A stretch of 64,000 nt of DNA. Source: Burkholderiales bacterium. Its GTDB lineage: Bacteria > Pseudomonadota > Gammaproteobacteria > Burkholderiales > Burkholderiaceae_D. Below are positions 61,576-64,000 of the stretch, in pieces. The stretch spans positions 62,001 through 126,000 of the forward strand of contig JACOUL010000017.1 in the NCBI GenBank assembly GCA_016177875.1. The letters are read 5' to 3'. A program made the position numbers and the translations under genes. Each line of letters starts with the position of its first letter. The first letter of the stretch is position 1. The notes under the pieces were generated by a model that was not told the origin of the DNA, did not search any database, and was given only the letters and a program-made list of their open reading frames with translations.

Positions 61576-64000
61576 TCACGCCAACTTGCCGTGGCACTGC
61601 TTATATTTCTTGCCGCTGCCGCATGGGCAAGGATCATTGCGGCCGACCTTGGGCATGGCGTTGACGATGGGCTGCTGCTTGGCAGCCTCGCCGTCCGCGC
61701 TAGGGGCCAACAACTCTTCAGGCGCCGCATTGGGGTTGAAGTCGGCATGCTGGTAATGGAGGTTCGCGACATGCGGCTGCGACAGTTCGGCTTCGGCTGC
61801 GTCGATTTCCTCCCGCGACTGAATACGTACCGTCATGATCACCTTGACCACTTCATTCTTGATCAAGTCGAGCATCTGGCCGAACAAGAGAAAGGCTTCG
61901 CGCTTATACTCTTGCTTCGGATTCATTTGCGCGTAGCCGCGCAAATGAATGCCTTGGCGCAAATGGTCAAGCGCTGCCAAATGTTCGCGCCAATGACTAT
62001 CAATGCTCTGCAACATGACGCTGCGCTCGAAACCGGCGAAAGCTTCTTTGCCGACGACCGCGATTTTGCCGTCATAAACTTCGTCTGCCGCTTTTAAGAC
62101 GCGCTCAAGCAAATCCTCATCGCTCAAATTGGGTTCGGCTGCCAGCATGGTCGCCAACGGCACCTCGAGCTGCCACTCGCCGGCAAGCGTCGTCTCAAGC
62201 GATTTGATATCCCACTGCTCTTCCATCGATTCGGCGGGAATATACGTACGGAACAGATCGGTGAAAACACCCTGCCGCAGGGAAGCGATCAGCTCCGATA
62301 CATCCTTAGACTCCAATAATTCATTGCGCTGCTGGTAAATCACCTTGCGCTGATCATTGGCGACGTCGTCGTATTCCAGCAATTGCTTGCGGATGTCGAA
62401 GTTGCGGGCTTCCACCTTGCGCTGAGCGGATTCGATGGAACGGGACACGATGCCGGCTTCGATCGGTTCGCCTTCCGGCATCTTCAAGCGTTCCATGATG
62501 GCGCGTACACGATCGCCGGCAAAAATGCGCAAGAGGGGATCGTCCAGCGACAAATAAAACCGCGAAGAACCCGGATCGCCTTGACGTCCTGAACGGCCGC
62601 GCAACTGGTTATCCACGCGGCGTGATTCATGGCGTTCGGTGCCGACGATATGCAAGCCACCGGCGGCAACCACTTGGTCGTGCAGGGATTGCCATTCGTC
62701 GCGCAACTTCTGCGACTTTAGCTGCTTTTCGGTTTCCGTCAGTTTGTCATCGGCTTCGATGAGCTGAATCTGCTTTTCGACATTACCGCCCAACACGATA
62801 TCGGTACCGCGGCCGGCCATGTTGGTAGCGATGGTAATCATTTGCGGCCGTCCGGCTTGGGCCACGATCTCCGCTTCACGCGCATGCTGCTTGGCGTTCA
62901 AGACATTGTGCTGCAGCTTATTCTTAGTGAGGATGGAGGACAGTAATTCGGAATTCTCGATCGAAGTCGTCCCCACCAGCACCGGCTGACCGCGCTGGTA
63001 GCAATCCTGTATGTCCTTGACCATCGCGCCGTATTTTTCCTCGGCTGACTTGTAGACTTGGTCTTGCATGTCTTTCCGTTGACTCGGCCGATTGGGCGGA
63101 ACAACCACGGTTTCCAAGCTATAAATTTCCTGGAACTCATAGGCTTCGGTGTCGGCGGTACCAGTCATCCCGGCGAGTTTGCCGTACATGCGGAAATAAT
63201 TCTGGAAAGTGATCGAAGCGAGCGTCTGGTTTTCGCTTTGGATCTTGACGCCTTCCTTGGCTTCAACAGCCTGGTGCAAACCATCGGACCAGCGGCGACC
63301 GGACATCAAACGGCCGGTGAATTCATCCACGATGACAACCTCGAGACCCTCGTCACCATTCTGCACCACATAATGTTGATCTCTGTGATACAGCGTGTGG
63401 GCACGCAAGGCAGCATATAGGTGATGGATCAGGGTGATGTTGGATGGATCATAGAGGGAAGCGCCTTCCGGCAGCAAACCCATACGCGTCAAGATTTGCT
63501 CAGCCTTTTCATGGCCGGCTTCGGTCAGCAGCACCTGATGCGCTTTTTCATCCTTGGTGTAATCGCCGGGGACTTCGATCTTGCCTTTGCCGTCCGGCGT
63601 TTCTTCACCGATTTGCAGAGTCAACAGCGGCGGCACTTCATTCATCTTGTAATACAGATCGGTGTGCTGCTCGGCTTGACCGGAAATGATCAGCGGCGTT
63701 CTGGCTTCGTCGATCAAGATGGAGTCGACTTCGTCGACAATGGCGTAATTCAGGCTGCGCTGGACGCGGTCGGCGACTTCGTAGACCATGTTGTCACGCA
63801 AATAGTCGAAGCCGAATTCATTATTGGTGCCGTAAGTGATATCGGCAGCGTAGGCGGCCTGCTTGGTATCGTGCTCCATTTGCGACAGGTTGATACCGGT
63901 CGTCAAACCCAGGAAGCGATAAAGTTTGCCCATCCATTCGGCATCGCGCTGCGCCAGGTAATCGTTGACGGTCACCACATGCACACCCTTGCCCGACAGA
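61576..64000 (-). CDS. secA: Preprotein translocase ATPase SecA, N-terminal part beyond window
   Basis: Partial: open at base 64000, with about 808 of roughly 910-920 residues present. It starts inside the first nucleotide-binding domain ([40 protein letters not shown]). The [19 protein letters not shown]alker B region, the preprotein-crosslinking domain, the second NBD ([40 protein letters not shown]), the helical wing/scaffold ([20 protein letters not shown]) and a C-terminal zinc site [19 protein letters not shown] that binds SecB all follow. It drives export through SecYEG. argJ follows by 12 bp. Confidence 0.98.
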   Translation of the reverse strand, partial: LSGKGVHVVTVNDYLAQRDAEWMGKLYRFLGLTTGINLSQMEHDTKQAAYAADITYGTNNEFGFDYLRDNMVYEVADRVQRSLNYAIVDEVDSILIDEARTPLIISGQAEQHTDLYYKMNEVPPLLTLQIGEETPDGKGKIEVPGDYTKDEKAHQVLLTEAGHEKAEQILTRMGLLPEGASLYDPSNITLIHHLYAALRAHTLYHRDQHYVVQNGDEGLEVVIVDEFTGRLMSGRRWSDGLHQAVEAKEGVKIQSENQTLASITFQNYFRMYGKLAGMTGTADTEAYEFQEIYSLETVVVPPNRPSQRKDMQDQVYKSAEEKYGAMVKDIQDCYQRGQPVLVGTTSIENSELLSSILTKNKLQHNVLNAKQHAREAEIVAQAGRPQMITIATNMAGRGTDIVLGGNVEKQIQLIEADDKLTETEKQLKSQKLRDEWQSLHDQVVAAGGLHIVGTERHESRRVDNQLRGRSGRQGDPGSSRFYLSLDDPLLRIFAGDRVRAIMERLKMPEGEPIEAGIVSRSIESAQRKVEARNFDIRKQLLEYDDVANDQRKVIYQQRNELLESKDVSELIASLRQGVFTDLFRTYIPAESMEEQWDIKSLETTLAGEWQLEVPLATMLAAEPNLSDEDLLERVLKAADEVYDGKIAVVGKEAFAGFERSVMLQSIDSHWREHLAALDHLRQGIHLRGYAQMNPKQEYKREAFLLFGQMLDLIKNEVVKVIMTVRIQSREEIDAAEAELSQPHVANLHYQHADFNPNAAPEELLAPSADGEAAKQQPIVNAMPKVGRNDPCPCGSGKKYKQCHGKLA

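Overview
The window is a gene-dense piece of a betaproteobacterial chromosome, most likely Burkholderiales and within that an Oxalobacteraceae-type organism (Herminiimonas/Janthinobacterium-like). This placement is inferred from gene content and order: pyrR-pyrB-pyrX, pilGHIJL, pilSR-ampD, nrdA-nrdB with an extended NrdA, histone H1-like Lys/Ala proteins, a SWIB protein, rplU-rpmA-obgE-proB, pilBCD-coaE-zapD-yacG-mutT, and argJ next to secA. Base composition looks moderately GC-rich and even. I see no insertion sequence, phage gene, CRISPR array or rRNA, and only one tRNA. About 60 protein genes fill almost all of the sequence.

Layout. 1-3.4 kb (minus strand): pyrimidine genes pyrX (cut by the window edge), pyrB and pyrR, then ruvX and yqgE. 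3.5-13.6 kb (minus): the type IV pilus chemosensory operon pilG-pilH-pilI-pilJ-pilL, including a 2,093-residue multi-Hpt hybrid kinase. 13.8-18.4 kb: rubredoxin, a divergent ThiD-like kinase, corA, mtgA, aroE and a TonB-like protein. 18.6-23.2 kb (minus): an RNase II-family nuclease, ubiC, a YqiA-type esterase and mpl. 23.3-30.5 kb (plus): an unrecognised protein, a TlpA-like thioredoxin, aroQ, accB-accC, prmA, a zinc-ribbon/DUF3426 membrane protein, a PfkB kinase and a small lipoprotein. 30.5-36.7 kb (minus): yggU, yggT, an H1-like DNA-binding protein, a 505-bp gene-free stretch rich in hairpins and terminators, then nrdB and nrdA with tandem NrdR boxes. 36.9-41.8 kb (minus): ampD, pilR, pilS, a small PP0621-like protein and a YpjD/CcsA-like membrane protein. 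41.9-44 kb (plus): ffh and a SWIB protein with an H1-like tail. 44-46.5 kb (minus): a lytic transglycosylase and proS. 46.6-50.7 kb: rppH and a CNP1-like gene (plus), then proB, obgE, rpmA and rplU (minus). 50.9-59 kb (plus): ispB, tRNA-Pro(CGG), a CorC/HlyC-type protein, pilB-pilC-pilD, coaE, zapD, yacG. 59-64 kb (minus): mutT, a DUF815 ATPase, argJ, and secA cut by the window edge.

How the parts fit. Three separate loci serve type IV pili: the chemosensory pathway (PilGHIJL), the pilin-gene two-component system (PilSR) and the assembly core (PilBCD). The rest is central metabolism, cell-wall recycling, protein export and translation. I find no clear new multi-gene system. The observations most worth checking are RNA- or DNA-level: a terminator-like hairpin between pilJ and pilL; a compact cluster of inverted repeats between nrdB and the H1-like gene; an inverted repeat around the accB -10 box; and tandem NrdR boxes spaced 31 bp. 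At protein level the points of interest are a dihydroorotase homologue without its metal-binding HxH, a ThiD-like kinase with altered active-site loops, a two-ATP-cone NrdA, and two lysine/alanine-rich chromatin-like proteins.
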